Shown: positions 47,324 to 56,211, counted from the first letter of the stretch. The stretch: DNA of 64,000 nucleotides from Psychrobacter sp. JB385 (GCF_900163785.1 NZ_FUKN01000013.1:865578-929577), one strand, 5' to 3'. Made by a program: numbers and translations. Notes: a model not told the origin generated them from the sequence alone.

Positions 47324-48151
47324 ATGAAACTAAATGAAATTATAAGAATAATAAGAGAAGTCGCAGTAGTCTGTGTAGTCTGTGTAGTCGGATATCGAGT
47401 TATTAATTCAGACTTCAATATAAACCTTGGTACACTTTCAGCTACAGATATAGTAGCCCTATTGCTAGCTTTGTTCGCTGTTGGACTTTCTGTCGCTTTT
47501 TATTTCAAAAGTTCTGATTCAAGTAACAAGTTTTATGACAATATGCATAAGTTCACTCAAGATACGTCGGTTGTGCTTGGGACCATACAATCTGGTTTCG
47601 GCGAACAATTAAAGAATATAGAGCAAAAATCTCAAGATTTAAAAGAAAGCGTAGACAGATACTATACATCTAATGGTGCGGATGTCTCTGAAGAGATAGC
47701 AAGAGAAAAAGCAGCCACAGAAAAGCAAGTTTCAGATTCAGAACAAGAACTGGGAAAAATTATTGAAACCTTATTTGAAAAGTCAAAATTAGATGATTCG
47801 GAAAAACAAATTTTAAAGTCAAAACTTGAAGAAAAAGAGCTTGAGCTAAAGACGTTTCAAAGTGAACTTAATTTTATTTCTAATGAAGAGTGGGCTGATC
47901 TTAACACAGGAGTTAATCACCATTTAACTAGTCTTGTGAAAAGAAAGTTGAAAGAGGATGATATCGATAAATTGCGTCCAATGGAAATTTTCCTAAGTAT
48001 CCTGTTCTCTGCTAAGAGTAAGGAATTTTTAAAGGATATGCACAAATTAGGTTACTTGGAAAACAGTTCTCCAAAAAGTGTGAAGGATATCACTGCCAGT
48101 GGTGAAAAGCTATTTATGTCTATTTTAAATAGGGTTTTGCCAGACAATTGA
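47324..48151 (+). CDS. Island-encoded two-TM coiled-coil protein
   Basis: A 275-residue protein of no family I recognise. Two transmembrane helices at about residues 10-28 (VVCVVCVVGYRVI region) and 43-62 (IVALLLALFAVGLSVAFYF) are followed by a long heptad-rich cytosolic coiled coil at about 75-185 (Glu/Lys-rich) and a helical C-terminal domain. The first helix is encoded by a 9-bp tandem repeat. It is AT-rich, and it is the only cargo of the integrase island. Small membrane-plus-coiled-coil proteins are frequent in phage-defence islands, but nothing here proves that role. Confidence 0.7.
   Translation: MKLNEIIRIIREVAVVCVVCVVGYRVINSDFNINLGTLSATDIVALLLALFAVGLSVAFYFKSSDSSNKFYDNMHKFTQDTSVVLGTIQSGFGEQLKNIEQKSQDLKESVDRYYTSNGADVSEEIAREKAATEKQVSDSEQELGKIIETLFEKSKLDDSEKQILKSKLEEKELELKTFQSELNFISNEEWADLNTGVNHHLTSLVKRKLKEDDIDKLRPMEIFLSILFSAKSKEFLKDMHKLGYLENSSPKSVKDITASGEKLFMSILNRVLPDN
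47371..47388 (+). repeat. 9-bp tandem repeat in coding sequence
   Basis: CTGTGTAGT occurs twice in tandem, encoding the Val-Cys-Val repeat of the first transmembrane helix. The unit is a multiple of three, so copy change keeps the frame. Confidence 0.75.
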
Positions 48152-48316
48152 TTTCGCACCATAAAGAATTTTTATTTTCAGTATTCATCACCAGTACATC
48201 TTAACCCAACTTTGTATTCTTCTATGTAAAATTGACTGGTGTTGATCTATGAAATATTGCGACTACCTATTGAAGACTATTTTGAAGTATTAGTTAATAT
48301 CCATGATAAGCAGAAA

Positions 48317-48349
48317 TAAAAAAGCAGACATCTCGATATCTGCTTTTTT
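48317..48349. terminator. Bidirectional terminator at the right side of the island
   Basis: Arms AAAAAAGCAGA and TCTGCTTTTTT with near-complete inner pairing, between converging genes. Confidence 0.85.
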
Positions 48350-48377
48350 TATTTCTAAATTATCCTTTAAACAATGA

Positions 48378-49508
48378 TTAGCCTTGAGGTTTAATCAAGT
48401 ACTTCTCACCAGTCGCTTGCTTGCCATAAGCAGCGATAGATTTTAATTGTAGCGCTTCTTCTAGCGTGACTTCATGCGTATAGCTGCTCGCAAAGGTAGT
48501 AGTGATTTCTTCTGCCACGCGCTTACGCATGGACTGAACCGTTTCACTACCTAGCTTGCCAAGCGCATTGAATAACAAGAAGCCATTCACACCCCACGCA
48601 AAACCAAAGTTACGGTTTAAGGTAATTGGGCCACGATCGAGCGCGCCATAGATATAAGCTTGCTTAAAGGTATTTGAGCCATAGACGCTGTATTCTTCCA
48701 CGTCATGAGTGATGGCCGCTTCCATACAGTTTAGAATATCGCTGGACAGCTTGCCGCCACCAATAGGGTCGAATGAAATCGTTGCGCCCGTCTCGATGAT
48801 TGCAGCGGTTAAGTCCTTGGTAAACGTCTCACTGCTTGAATTGACCACGTATTTTGCACCCATATCACGCAGTAGCTTTTCTTGTGATTCTTTACGCACG
48901 ATATTGATCAGATCAATGCCATCTGCCATACAAATACGGTTGAGCATTTGCCCGAGGCTAGATGCCGCTGCCGCATGGATAATAGCTTTGTGACCTTCAG
49001 CGCGCATGGTTTCTACCATTGCCAGTGAGGTGAGTGGATTAACAAAAGACGAGGCAGCCTCGGTAGCAGTCGTGCCATCCTTCATCTCTATGCAGCTTTT
49101 GACATTTACGCAGTGGTACTGACGATATGTACCGCCGCCAATCACAGCGACCATTTTACCCATGAGTGCTTGCGCCGCTTCTGATGAGCCTGCTGCAACG
49201 ACGGTACCAGCGCCTTCATTGCCAACAGGGGTGTCTTTGTTTACCCGCGTTTTGAGCGCTGGCATGACTTTCTCAGGCACATCAGCGGTAATCACAGGGC
49301 TATCATCAGTGCCTGACTGTACAGCGGTTGACATATCAGCGGCGCTGAACATCACCCCAAAGTCAGACGGGTTTAATGGCATGGCTTCCATGCGTACGAC
49401 CACTTCGTCAGCACCAGGCTGCGGCATCTCGATGTCTTTTAAAGATAGGGTTAGTTTGTTGTCATCACTGATGGTGGATACCAGTTGTTTATTTTTATCG
49501 GTCATCAT
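48378..49508 (-). CDS. Zinc-binding-type dehydrogenase (MDR superfamily)
   Basis: A 376-residue medium-chain dehydrogenase/reductase. The GroES-like N-terminal part has EVVVRMEAMPLNPSDFGVMF, and the substrate loop reads PVGNEGAGTVVAAG. A Rossmann domain follows, although its glycine motif is degenerate (HAAAASSLGQMLNRI). No catalytic or structural zinc cysteine cluster is seen, so it is closer to quinone-oxidoreductase members. Part of a minus-strand pair with the GST gene upstream. Confidence 0.82.
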   Translation of the reverse strand: MMTDKNKQLVSTISDDNKLTLSLKDIEMPQPGADEVVVRMEAMPLNPSDFGVMFSAADMSTAVQSGTDDSPVITADVPEKVMPALKTRVNKDTPVGNEGAGTVVAAGSSEAAQALMGKMVAVIGGGTYRQYHCVNVKSCIEMKDGTTATEAASSFVNPLTSLAMVETMRAEGHKAIIHAAAASSLGQMLNRICMADGIDLINIVRKESQEKLLRDMGAKYVVNSSSETFTKDLTAAIIETGATISFDPIGGGKLSSDILNCMEAAITHDVEEYSVYGSNTFKQAYIYGALDRGPITLNRNFGFAWGVNGFLLFNALGKLGSETVQSMRKRVAEEITTTFASSYTHEVTLEEALQLKSIAAYGKQATGEKYLIKPQG

Positions 49509-49548
49509 GTTTTCTCCTATGAATGATGCGCGGCATCACTCATTATTG

Positions 49549-50241
49549 TTATCGTATGGGTGTTATTTTAGGCTGAGCTGCTTGTATCTGAGCTTTTATG
49601 TGTGTCATAAACTCAGGCATATTGGCGACGCGATCGGCCTCTATTTTTTGGGCAATGTCAGATTGACTCATGGTCTTGTTCCATTCTTTCATACCGGGTA
49701 TCTTTGCTAGCACGTCCCAGTCAAGTTGGGTTGAGGCGCAACCAATGACGACGACGTTTACATAGTGTATATAGATGTCAGCCATCGTAAGCTCTTGACC
49801 CGCAATCCAAGGTGAAAACTGGCATAACTGGTTTAAGGCAGGAATCCCGCGGGCGAGCACTTGACGTACTTCTTGTTTGAGAATATCAGGAGCTTGTGTA
49901 CCTGAAAACACATAAGGGATGAGACGGCGGCTCGGTAATTCAAAATACAGCTCTGCTATTTTCATGATTTGACGCACGATTGCACGCTCGGTCACTGACT
50001 CAGGATATAACGGTGTATCAGGGTAGGCCTCTTCGATAAAATCACAAATGACACTCGACTCTGATAGTGTCACGCCTTCAGCCGTTGTGATAGCGGGGAC
50101 TTTACCCACAGGACTAACGGCCAACAACTTGTCGTTGTCAGTAAATATAAGATGTTCTTGAAAGGGTATTTCTTTGTATAACAGCGCATGTTTGACGATG
50201 TTGTAATAGTTACTTGTGGGAAAGCCATGCAAAGTAATCAT
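49549..50241 (-). CDS. Glutathione S-transferase family protein
   Basis: A 230-residue protein. The thioredoxin-like domain (MITLHGFPTSNYYNIVKHAL) carries the SPVGKVPAITTAEGVTLSESSVICDFIEE block that binds glutathione. A helical C-terminal domain follows (about residues 90-205). Substrate unknown. It is 40 bases upstream of the MDR dehydrogenase gene, likely cotranscribed, and divergent from a LysR gene that probably controls the pair. Confidence 0.85.
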   Translation of the reverse strand: MITLHGFPTSNYYNIVKHALLYKEIPFQEHLIFTDNDKLLAVSPVGKVPAITTAEGVTLSESSVICDFIEEAYPDTPLYPESVTERAIVRQIMKIAELYFELPSRRLIPYVFSGTQAPDILKQEVRQVLARGIPALNQLCQFSPWIAGQELTMADIYIHYVNVVVIGCASTQLDWDVLAKIPGMKEWNKTMSQSDIAQKIEADRVANMPEFMTHIKAQIQAAQPKITPIR

Positions 50242-50351
50242 AAATTATTATTCCATTACGGATGTGAGTATTGTTTTTAATTGTCATGTTCAAGCCACAC
50301 CCATTATTACTGTTTTTCATGGGGTGATATATAGGGCAAAACGCGAATCAC

Positions 50352-50370
50352 TATTGCCTTTAAGACAATA
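50352..50370. promoter_or_regulatory. Candidate LysR operator
   Basis: TATTGCCTTTAAGACAATA is a 19-bp near-palindrome (one mismatched pair) of the T-N11-A type, midway between the divergent GST and LysR genes. Confidence 0.55.
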
Positions 50371-50441
50371 ATAAGGTCAAATTACTGAGTAATTGATACA
50401 GATATGTAAAAAATTGACGGTTTATTGAATGGAGATAGATT

Positions 50442-51344
50442 TTGGATCAGCTACGCGCGATACGATATTTTAGTAAAGTGGTCGAGACAGGCAGCTTTAC
50501 CAAAGCAGCAAAAGTGTTTGATGTGCCACCATCTTCACTATCAAGACGAGTGTCTGATTTAGAAAAAAGTTTGGGCGCGACATTACTCAAACGGTCAACC
50601 CGAATTGTCAAACTGACAGAGGTAGGGCAGGTCTACTACAACGATGTACAGCAGATATTGAATCAACTTGAGCAAAGTAAAGAAACGGTACGCAGTTACC
50701 AAACAACGCCAATGGGGCGTCTGCGTATCAGCTCGATGGTGGGGTTTGGTGAGAAGATATTGCTGCCGTTGTTAGAGGAGTTTAGCGCATTATATCCTCA
50801 GATTGTACTCGATGTCAGTTTGAGTGATGAGCTGTCAACACTGGGGCGTGATGATGTCGATATTGCGATTCGCGGTGGCTACGCACCGAACGAGCGGGTG
50901 CTTGCAATAAGGCTCATGGATAATGAATTTATTCCAGTGGCGTCCCTCAGCTATTTGGAAAAATATGGCGTACCTGACCATGTCACGACGTTAAAGGAAC
51001 ATCGGGGACTTTATTTTAAAGCGCCATCAGGGCGAACCCCTTGGTTATGTTATGTGGATGAGCAATGGCATGATGTCTCAGGGTCCGTAGTTGCGATCTC
51101 AAACAACGGGCCGTGGTTGGCACAAAGAGCCTGTGCGGGCGACGGTATTTTAATGTCTACGCGCTGGGCGTTGGCATCCTACCTTGAGTCCGGTGCGCTA
51201 CAAGAGCTGACGTTTGAGCATGAGCTGGCAGTCACTCAGCATGCGGACATGGCGATTTATTTACTATATCAAAAACAGCGATATTTGGTACCCAAGGTAA
51301 AGGCGGCGGTGGATTTTTTGGTAGAAAGGATAAAAGAAAAGTAG
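50442..51344 (+). CDS. LysR-family regulator
   Basis: A 300-residue regulator starting at a TTG codon, supported by GGAG 8 bases upstream and by the canonical opening DQLRAIRYFSKVVETGSFTK. The helix-turn-helix covers residues 1-60. The effector domain ends in the segment YLLYQKQRYLVPKVKAAVDF. Likely regulates the divergent GST/MDR pair. Its 3' end (51258-51336) is repeated exactly 2.1 kb downstream. Confidence 0.87.
   Translation: MDQLRAIRYFSKVVETGSFTKAAKVFDVPPSSLSRRVSDLEKSLGATLLKRSTRIVKLTEVGQVYYNDVQQILNQLEQSKETVRSYQTTPMGRLRISSMVGFGEKILLPLLEEFSALYPQIVLDVSLSDELSTLGRDDVDIAIRGGYAPNERVLAIRLMDNEFIPVASLSYLEKYGVPDHVTTLKEHRGLYFKAPSGRTPWLCYVDEQWHDVSGSVVAISNNGPWLAQRACAGDGILMSTRWALASYLESGALQELTFEHELAVTQHADMAIYLLYQKQRYLVPKVKAAVDFLVERIKEK
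51258..51336 (+). repeat. 79-bp perfect direct repeat, copy 1
   Basis: The 3' end of the intact LysR gene. Every base matches 53394-53472. Confidence 0.9.
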
Positions 51345-51512
51345 CAGGTGTGAATGAGTAGCTTAAATAAAAATATGATAATTGATTTATATATGCTAAA
51401 TATTTTGCTTGTCTAACCCGGAAGGGTAAGCGCTAAGATGATCTGGTTCTTAAAGAATAGGGTGTTATGACTATAACAGGTACAAGAAATAGTTTGCCCC
51501 TGTTATGTAAAG

Positions 51513-52394
51513 TTATGCGTCAGCGCCGCCTAGAATTTTGTCTAGTTGCATTTCTGTTAAAACACGATCTTGAACAGGTTGTTTCGCCGCGTTAATCTCA
51601 TCAACACCCCAAACTAAGCCAACAGGTGTGCGTGTTGGGCGTTTACCAGCAGGCATGTCTGCTAGGGTCAAATAAGCTTCTACGACCATTTGTGGATCAG
51701 GTGCTTGATCGCTCTGCATAAATTTACCGAACTCTTCGAACATAACGGCAGGGATATTTGCCAATTCGCCATAGCTGTCCAGTATGTCTGTACGTGATGG
51801 TTGTTGTCCTGATGCGCTTAAACCTGTTGGGAAGGGGCCTGGTTGTACAATGGCAACATCGATGCCAAATGATGCTACTTCGTAGCGCAAACCTTGAAGG
51901 TAGCCTTCCAAAGCATGTTTTGTCGCGGCATAAGTTGAGAAGTATGGTGCTGAAATTTGACCAACCATGGATGAGGTATTGATGATCAGGCCGGACTTAG
52001 CTTCACGCATAGTAGGCAAAACTGCCAGAATAGTACGCATAGCGCCATAGTAGTTGGTTTCCATCTGCTCGCGAGCTTGATCAATGCTAAAGGCTTCAGT
52101 AATGCCAAGGTACATTACGCCAGCATTGTTTAGCAAAACATCAATTTTTCCTGCTTTATCTAGTATGCTTGCAATGGCGGTTTCGACAGAATCGTCATTG
52201 GTGACATCCATATCAACAACATGGATGGAATCGCTATACCCTTCTAGTTCTGTTTTAACGATAGCGTTTTTCCCTTCTGGGCCACGCATGGTGGCGAATA
52301 CTTGATAGCCTTTATCTGCAAAATCTTTTACTGACTTTTGGCCAAAGCCACTGCTGCTACCTGTAATAACTATGCTTTTCTTTGTATTGCTCAT
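51513..52394 (-). CDS. SDR-family oxidoreductase
   Basis: A 293-residue classical short-chain dehydrogenase. GSSSGFGQKS near residues 12-21 binds the cofactor, NNAG is at about 90, and the catalytic YAATK is near 160. The C-terminal extension (about 40 residues beyond a 250-residue core) fits the SDR group with NADP(H) preference. Divergent from a TetR gene with two matching palindromes between them, so it is a likely target of that repressor. Confidence 0.88.
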   Translation of the reverse strand: MSNTKKSIVITGSSSGFGQKSVKDFADKGYQVFATMRGPEGKNAIVKTELEGYSDSIHVVDMDVTNDDSVETAIASILDKAGKIDVLLNNAGVMYLGITEAFSIDQAREQMETNYYGAMRTILAVLPTMREAKSGLIINTSSMVGQISAPYFSTYAATKHALEGYLQGLRYEVASFGIDVAIVQPGPFPTGLSASGQQPSRTDILDSYGELANIPAVMFEEFGKFMQSDQAPDPQMVVEAYLTLADMPAGKRPTRTPVGLVWGVDEINAAKQPVQDRVLTEMQLDKILGGADA

Positions 52395-52423
52395 TTTTCT
52401 TTCCTATTCGATTTGCTAATTAA

Positions 52424-52437
52424 ATACCAGTCGGTAT
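52424..52437. promoter_or_regulatory. Candidate TetR operator 1
   Basis: ATACCAGTCGGTAT, a palindrome with 5-bp arms, 30 bases upstream of the SDR start, where it would block that promoter. Confidence 0.7.
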
Positions 52438-52470
52438 AATAAGCGTAAAAGAATAGCGTGTCAAATTAAA

Positions 52471-52484
52471 ATACTAGGTGGTAT
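52471..52484. promoter_or_regulatory. Candidate TetR operator 2, overlapping the ribosome site
   Basis: ATACTAGGTGGTAT resembles operator 1 (three differences) and contains the AGGTGG ribosome site of the TetR gene. It ends 4 bases before the ATG, suggesting autorepression. Confidence 0.68.
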
Positions 52485-52488
52485 TAAA

Positions 52489-53097
52489 ATGAGTTTAGAT
52501 TCAATTAAGTCTCCAAGGGGGCGACCAAAGACCCTAGATCGTGATCATGTTCTAGAAGTAGCAATGAATTCCTATTGGAAGGAGGGCGTAGGTAATTTAT
52601 CTCTTAATGAAATCTGTAGGAGATGTGATATCTCGAAGCCAGGTCTTTATCGTGAGTTTTCAAACGAAGATGGGCTGATGAAAGCTGTCATTCTTAAGTA
52701 TCACCAAGAGGTGCTAAGCCCTGTTCAACACATGTTAAGCGGTGATGCTCCGTTTCGAGAGACGCTTGGTAATCTAGTATCATTTGCCACTTCAGTAGAT
52801 GATAGTGAAGGTGCGCCAAAGGGATGTTTGTTGATAAAAATATGTGAAGCGCAGATGCATTTAGGTGAAGCAACACGAGCACAAATTGATTTGATTCAAG
52901 ATCAAGCACTAGCAGCTTACAAGCAGTGGGTAGAGCATGCAAAGGCCAAAGGTGAGTTTTCTGCAGACATGTCATCTGAATTTGCCGCGACTTATATCGA
53001 TGCTCAGCTAAGTAATGCCTCATCGCAGCTCGCTCGTGGTGTAGATCATGAAACGGTTAGGAAGCTACTGTTAGTCGCTTTTTCTATGCTGGAATGA
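52489..53097 (+). CDS. TetR-family transcriptional regulator
   Basis: A 202-residue repressor. The N-terminal helix-turn-helix at about residues 15-60 reads LNEICRRCDISKPGLYREF, a typical TetR recognition helix. The helical ligand-binding domain follows, including a KGCLL segment seen in the AcrR/NemR-like group that senses electrophiles. It probably controls the divergent SDR gene and itself through two palindromes. It is followed by gene debris rather than by a partner gene. Confidence 0.88.
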   Translation: MSLDSIKSPRGRPKTLDRDHVLEVAMNSYWKEGVGNLSLNEICRRCDISKPGLYREFSNEDGLMKAVILKYHQEVLSPVQHMLSGDAPFRETLGNLVSFATSVDDSEGAPKGCLLIKICEAQMHLGEATRAQIDLIQDQALAAYKQWVEHAKAKGEFSADMSSEFAATYIDAQLSNASSQLARGVDHETVRKLLLVAFSMLE

Positions 53098-53142
53098 ATA
53101 TGCCAGTCAGTTTATTATTTCTGCACAAATAAGGCGTTTGCT

Positions 53143-53307
53143 TATTTAGGTAAAAGAGCGCTGTGGTTCTCCGTTATCGATGCCGAATGGCCGGCTTTGT
53201 ATCGGGCATTTTCACAATGGCTAGCGCCAGATAACTTTGATGAGGTCGGCAAGCAGCGAGCCCGACTGAGCGAGTTAATTCAAAAAGCTCTTCGACAACA
53301 GCTGTGA
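53143..53307 (+). pseudogene. 3' fragment of a GNAT acetyltransferase gene
   Basis: The frame ending at TGA 53307 encodes a tail with WFSVIDAEWPAL followed by FSQWLAPDNFDEVG, matching the C-terminus of RimJ/RimL-like acetyltransferases (SVIDxEWPAL...WLxPDNFDE). The N-terminal three quarters are absent; upstream lies the TetR gene. It is read as a remnant left by recombination. Confidence 0.65.
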
Positions 53308-53354
53308 AGAGCGGCATCCATATACAGCCAAGACCACCATTTCTGTTTTTTAAG

Positions 53355-53489
53355 CATAAACTGACAATCACTCAGAATAATGACACGACCGTCTATTTAC
53401 TATATCAAAAACAGCGATATTTGGTACCCAAGGTAAAGGCGGCGGTGGATTTTTTGGTAGAAAGGATAAAAGTTGGTAGTGAGGTCTAA
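53355..53489 (+). pseudogene. 3' fragment of a LysR-family gene
   Basis: Encodes HKLTITQNNDTTVYLLYQ and onward, aligning with HELAVTQHADMAIYLLYQ at the end of the intact LysR protein. The first 39 bases differ at about 40 percent of positions while the following 79 are identical. This implies a diverged homologue joined to, or converted by, the local copy. It lacks everything before the last 40 residues. Confidence 0.8.
53394..53472 (+). repeat. 79-bp perfect direct repeat, copy 2
   Basis: Identical to 51258-51336. The two copies bracket the SDR gene, the TetR gene and the acetyltransferase fragment. Confidence 0.9.
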
Positions 53490-53524
53490 AGAACGTAATA
53501 CCATAGACCTCTCTTCTAAAACTA

Positions 53525-54787
53525 TTATTCGGTTTTTTTAGAGGATTGATAATGCTGGTAGTGTCTTTGGATCTCTATATACTCAGCAATACGCTTGGCA
53601 TCATGCCACACGCCCCAAATAAAGCTAGAACCTTTGCCCGACAAGTAAGGCAACCCAACAAAATAAAGCCCCGGCTCACTGGTGACGCCTTTGTTGTGTA
53701 TCGGCGCGCCGTTTTCTTGAAAGATATCAAACGGCAGCCAATTGTAGTTGTACCCAAAACCTGATGCCCAAATAATGCTAGTGATGTTGTCTTTGTCAAA
53801 ATCCAGCTCATGAATGGGATTTTTCATAGCGTCAGGCATGTCCATGAGGATCTTTGCTTCGGGCTCCTCAGGCAACTCTAAACCATTGCTTTCAATGTAT
53901 CTGTCCATTTCTTCAAGATTGTCCAAATAGCTTTGTTCTGCACTGACAATGTTATCCACCAGATCATCATTAAACGAGACGGTCTTGTCGGTAAATGCCT
54001 TGGTCATGCCGACCAGCTGGATGCCTTCATGGCCCATTTTTCTAAAATCAACACTTTGACCACCATTCATACCGCTTACTGCAAACCCCTTAATGGGTCG
54101 TTGCGGCGGCGTGGTTTCATGCCATGTGCCCAAAACACCCAGCCACCACACATTGTCTCTGTCTCTGTATTTGCGCGGTGGACGCTCATGCGGGCCAACG
54201 GATAAGTATACCTTTTTACCCGCACTATTGAGCTCTGAGGCAATTTGTACCCCTGAAGAACCAGCCCCAACAACCAATACAGCACCCTCAGGTAACTGAT
54301 TGGGGTTTTTGTATTGGTCAGAATGTATTTGATATAGATTTTTGTTTTGAGGCGCAATTTTTGGAATGATGGGTTGTTGGAATGGACCCGTTGCAACAAC
54401 AATATTGTCGGCGACAACAGTGCCTTGACTGGTTTCGATAGTAAAACCCTTCTTATGCTTATTTTTTAAAACGTTTTGTACTTCGACGCCCGTCTCAATC
54501 GGTGCGTCAATCATCTTGGCATAGTTTTCAAAATATTCAGCGACTTCGCCGTGCGGCACAAAGCTGTCTGGATCATGGGGGAAGTCCATATTAGGGAATT
54601 TGTCATGCCAGCAGGGTCCGTTGGCGACCAATGAATCCCATCTACGTGTTCTCCATGCTTCAGCAATTCTGTTCTTTTCTAAGACTAAATGCTCAATACC
54701 TAAATTGCTTAAATGTTCACTCATAGCGATACCAGCTTGACCTGAACCAACAACCAAGGTGTCTACTTTCTTGTTATTAATTGACAT
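53525..54787 (-). CDS. Flavin-containing monooxygenase / CzcO-like flavoprotein
   Basis: A 420-residue FAD/NADPH oxidoreductase. The FAD motif GSGQAG is at residues 14-19, and the NADPH motif VVGAGSSGVQIASEL is near 175. HGEVAEYFENYAK and IIWASGFGYNYNW are typical of the single-component monooxygenase group. The substrate is unknown; N- or S-oxidation or Baeyer-Villiger chemistry are all possible. It is divergent from the RidA gene that opens the catabolic cluster, with a 318-base shared region, so it may belong to that regulon. Confidence 0.85.
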   Translation of the reverse strand: MSINNKKVDTLVVGSGQAGIAMSEHLSNLGIEHLVLEKNRIAEAWRTRRWDSLVANGPCWHDKFPNMDFPHDPDSFVPHGEVAEYFENYAKMIDAPIETGVEVQNVLKNKHKKGFTIETSQGTVVADNIVVATGPFQQPIIPKIAPQNKNLYQIHSDQYKNPNQLPEGAVLVVGAGSSGVQIASELNSAGKKVYLSVGPHERPPRKYRDRDNVWWLGVLGTWHETTPPQRPIKGFAVSGMNGGQSVDFRKMGHEGIQLVGMTKAFTDKTVSFNDDLVDNIVSAEQSYLDNLEEMDRYIESNGLELPEEPEAKILMDMPDAMKNPIHELDFDKDNITSIIWASGFGYNYNWLPFDIFQENGAPIHNKGVTSEPGLYFVGLPYLSGKGSSFIWGVWHDAKRIAEYIEIQRHYQHYQSSKKTE

Positions 54788-55105
54788 AGGACCATTCTCT
54801 CTACATAAAAATGAATATTTTGAATAACCGCGCTATGAAGATCTGAATTTTTATAGATCACATTCACTGCCATTATCTTAATTTTTCTGTATGTAGAATG
54901 ACAATCGTATGTCCTGAATAGCTACCTCAAAAAAACCGAATCACTCTGATATGGCTGAGCCTAATCACTGGAAAGGAAATCTTAATTTGCCTTGATGTTG
55001 ATTTGCGACATACTGGTTGTAAGGCGATACAACATGCTATACCCCTGTTGACGCTTAGCTACTCATCTTATTTATTCACGCTTGAAGACTGACATGAGGT
55101 CGTCC
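54788..55105. promoter_or_regulatory. Divergent region between monooxygenase and RidA genes
   Basis: A 318-base intergenic stretch. It holds the dyad GTTGTA-N6-TACAAC at 55016-55033, about 73 bases ahead of the RidA ATG, a candidate operator for the cluster's LysR protein or another regulator. No RNA or further gene seen. Confidence 0.4.
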
Positions 55106-55513
55106 ATGAAACATACACGCATTCGCACCTTTAACACCCAAGATACTTATCCTGAGCAAAATATCGACAATGATCTGTGCCAAGCCGTCGTCGCAAAAGG
55201 CAGTATTGTATTTTTACGCGGACAAATCGGCCAAGACTTAGACACCAGTAAAAGCGTGTGTGTGGGTGATGTCAAAGGCCAAACCGAGCAAGCCATGCAC
55301 AATATCAGCATGCTACTCAAAGAGGCCGGTGGCGAGCTTGCGGACATCTGCAAAATCACCATTTATATCATCGATCCTAGATACCGCGAGGACGTCTATC
55401 GGGTGGTTGGACGCTGGCTAAAGGGTGTGCATCCTGTATCGACAGGCATTGTCGTTTCTGCGCTGGCACGTCCTGAATGGCTGGTTGAGATCGACGCGAC
55501 CGCTGTAATTTAA
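55106..55513 (+). CDS. RidA-family enamine/imine deaminase-like protein
   Basis: A 135-residue YjgF/RidA protein. The start at 55106 has GAGGT 6 bases ahead; two earlier starts give up to 8 extra residues. GSIVFLRGQIGQDLDT and QAMHNISMLLKEAGGELADICKITIYI are family blocks. Near the C-terminus, VSTGIVVSALARPEWLVEIDATAVI contains the active-site-region R-P-E-W-L-V-E-I-D. RidA proteins hydrolyse reactive enamines or imines; some members are pathway specific. It opens the catabolic cluster, 26 bases before the DUF1028 gene. Confidence 0.88.
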   Translation: MKHTRIRTFNTQDTYPEQNIDNDLCQAVVAKGSIVFLRGQIGQDLDTSKSVCVGDVKGQTEQAMHNISMLLKEAGGELADICKITIYIIDPRYREDVYRVVGRWLKGVHPVSTGIVVSALARPEWLVEIDATAVI

Positions 55514-55539
55514 AACCATAATTATACTAAGGATATATA

Positions 55540-56211
55540 ATGACATTTTCTATTATTGCGCGATGTGAAAAAACAGGGCAGCTCGGTGCAGCGATCAGCT
55601 CCTCATCACCCGCCGTGGCCTCTAGATGTATTCGTGCCAAGGCAGGCGTTGGTGTGGTCGCCAGTCAAAATATCACTGACCCTAACTTGTCGCAAATACT
55701 GATTGAAATGATGCAATACAATCTAACTCCGATTGATGCTGGTCATGAGCTGATTAAAAGTACTGAGTTTATTCAGTATCGGCAGCTGATGGCACTCAGC
55801 GCGACCGATGTGCCTTTTGTGTTTAGTGGTGAGCATACCTTAGGGACGTTCGCGACCGCGCAAGGTAAGCGTGCTGCTTGTGCTGGTAATATGCTGTCTA
55901 GCACGGCTGTGCCTGAAAAGATGCTCATGACTTTTGAGCAAAGCGAAGGCTCTCTTGCCAGCAGATTGCTTGAAAGCTTAGTATCGGGTTATCACGCAGG
56001 CGGTGAAGAAGGGGAGGTGCATTCGGCAGGGTTGCTGGTAGTAGACAAAGCCACATGGCCGATTGTTGATCTACGAGTGGATTGGTCAGACACGCCCATA
56101 GAGGACTTACAGAAATTATGGGACATCTATGAGCCGCAATTAGATGACTATATTGTGCGAGCCTTGAATCCCACTATTTCACCGAGCTATGGCGTGCCTG
56201 GAGACTTATAA
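55540..56211 (+). CDS. DUF1028 protein (Ntn-hydrolase-like)
   Basis: A 223-residue member of DUF1028. The N-terminus MTFSIIARCEKTGQLGAAIS and the block GVGVVASQNITDPNL are family hallmarks. DUF1028 has an N-terminal-nucleophile-hydrolase-like fold and is suspected of amidase activity, but no function is established that I know of. It is coupled to RidA upstream and the LysR gene 27 bases downstream, so it likely acts on the same substrate. Confidence 0.82.
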   Translation: MTFSIIARCEKTGQLGAAISSSSPAVASRCIRAKAGVGVVASQNITDPNLSQILIEMMQYNLTPIDAGHELIKSTEFIQYRQLMALSATDVPFVFSGEHTLGTFATAQGKRAACAGNMLSSTAVPEKMLMTFEQSEGSLASRLLESLVSGYHAGGEEGEVHSAGLLVVDKATWPIVDLRVDWSDTPIEDLQKLWDIYEPQLDDYIVRALNPTISPSYGVPGDL

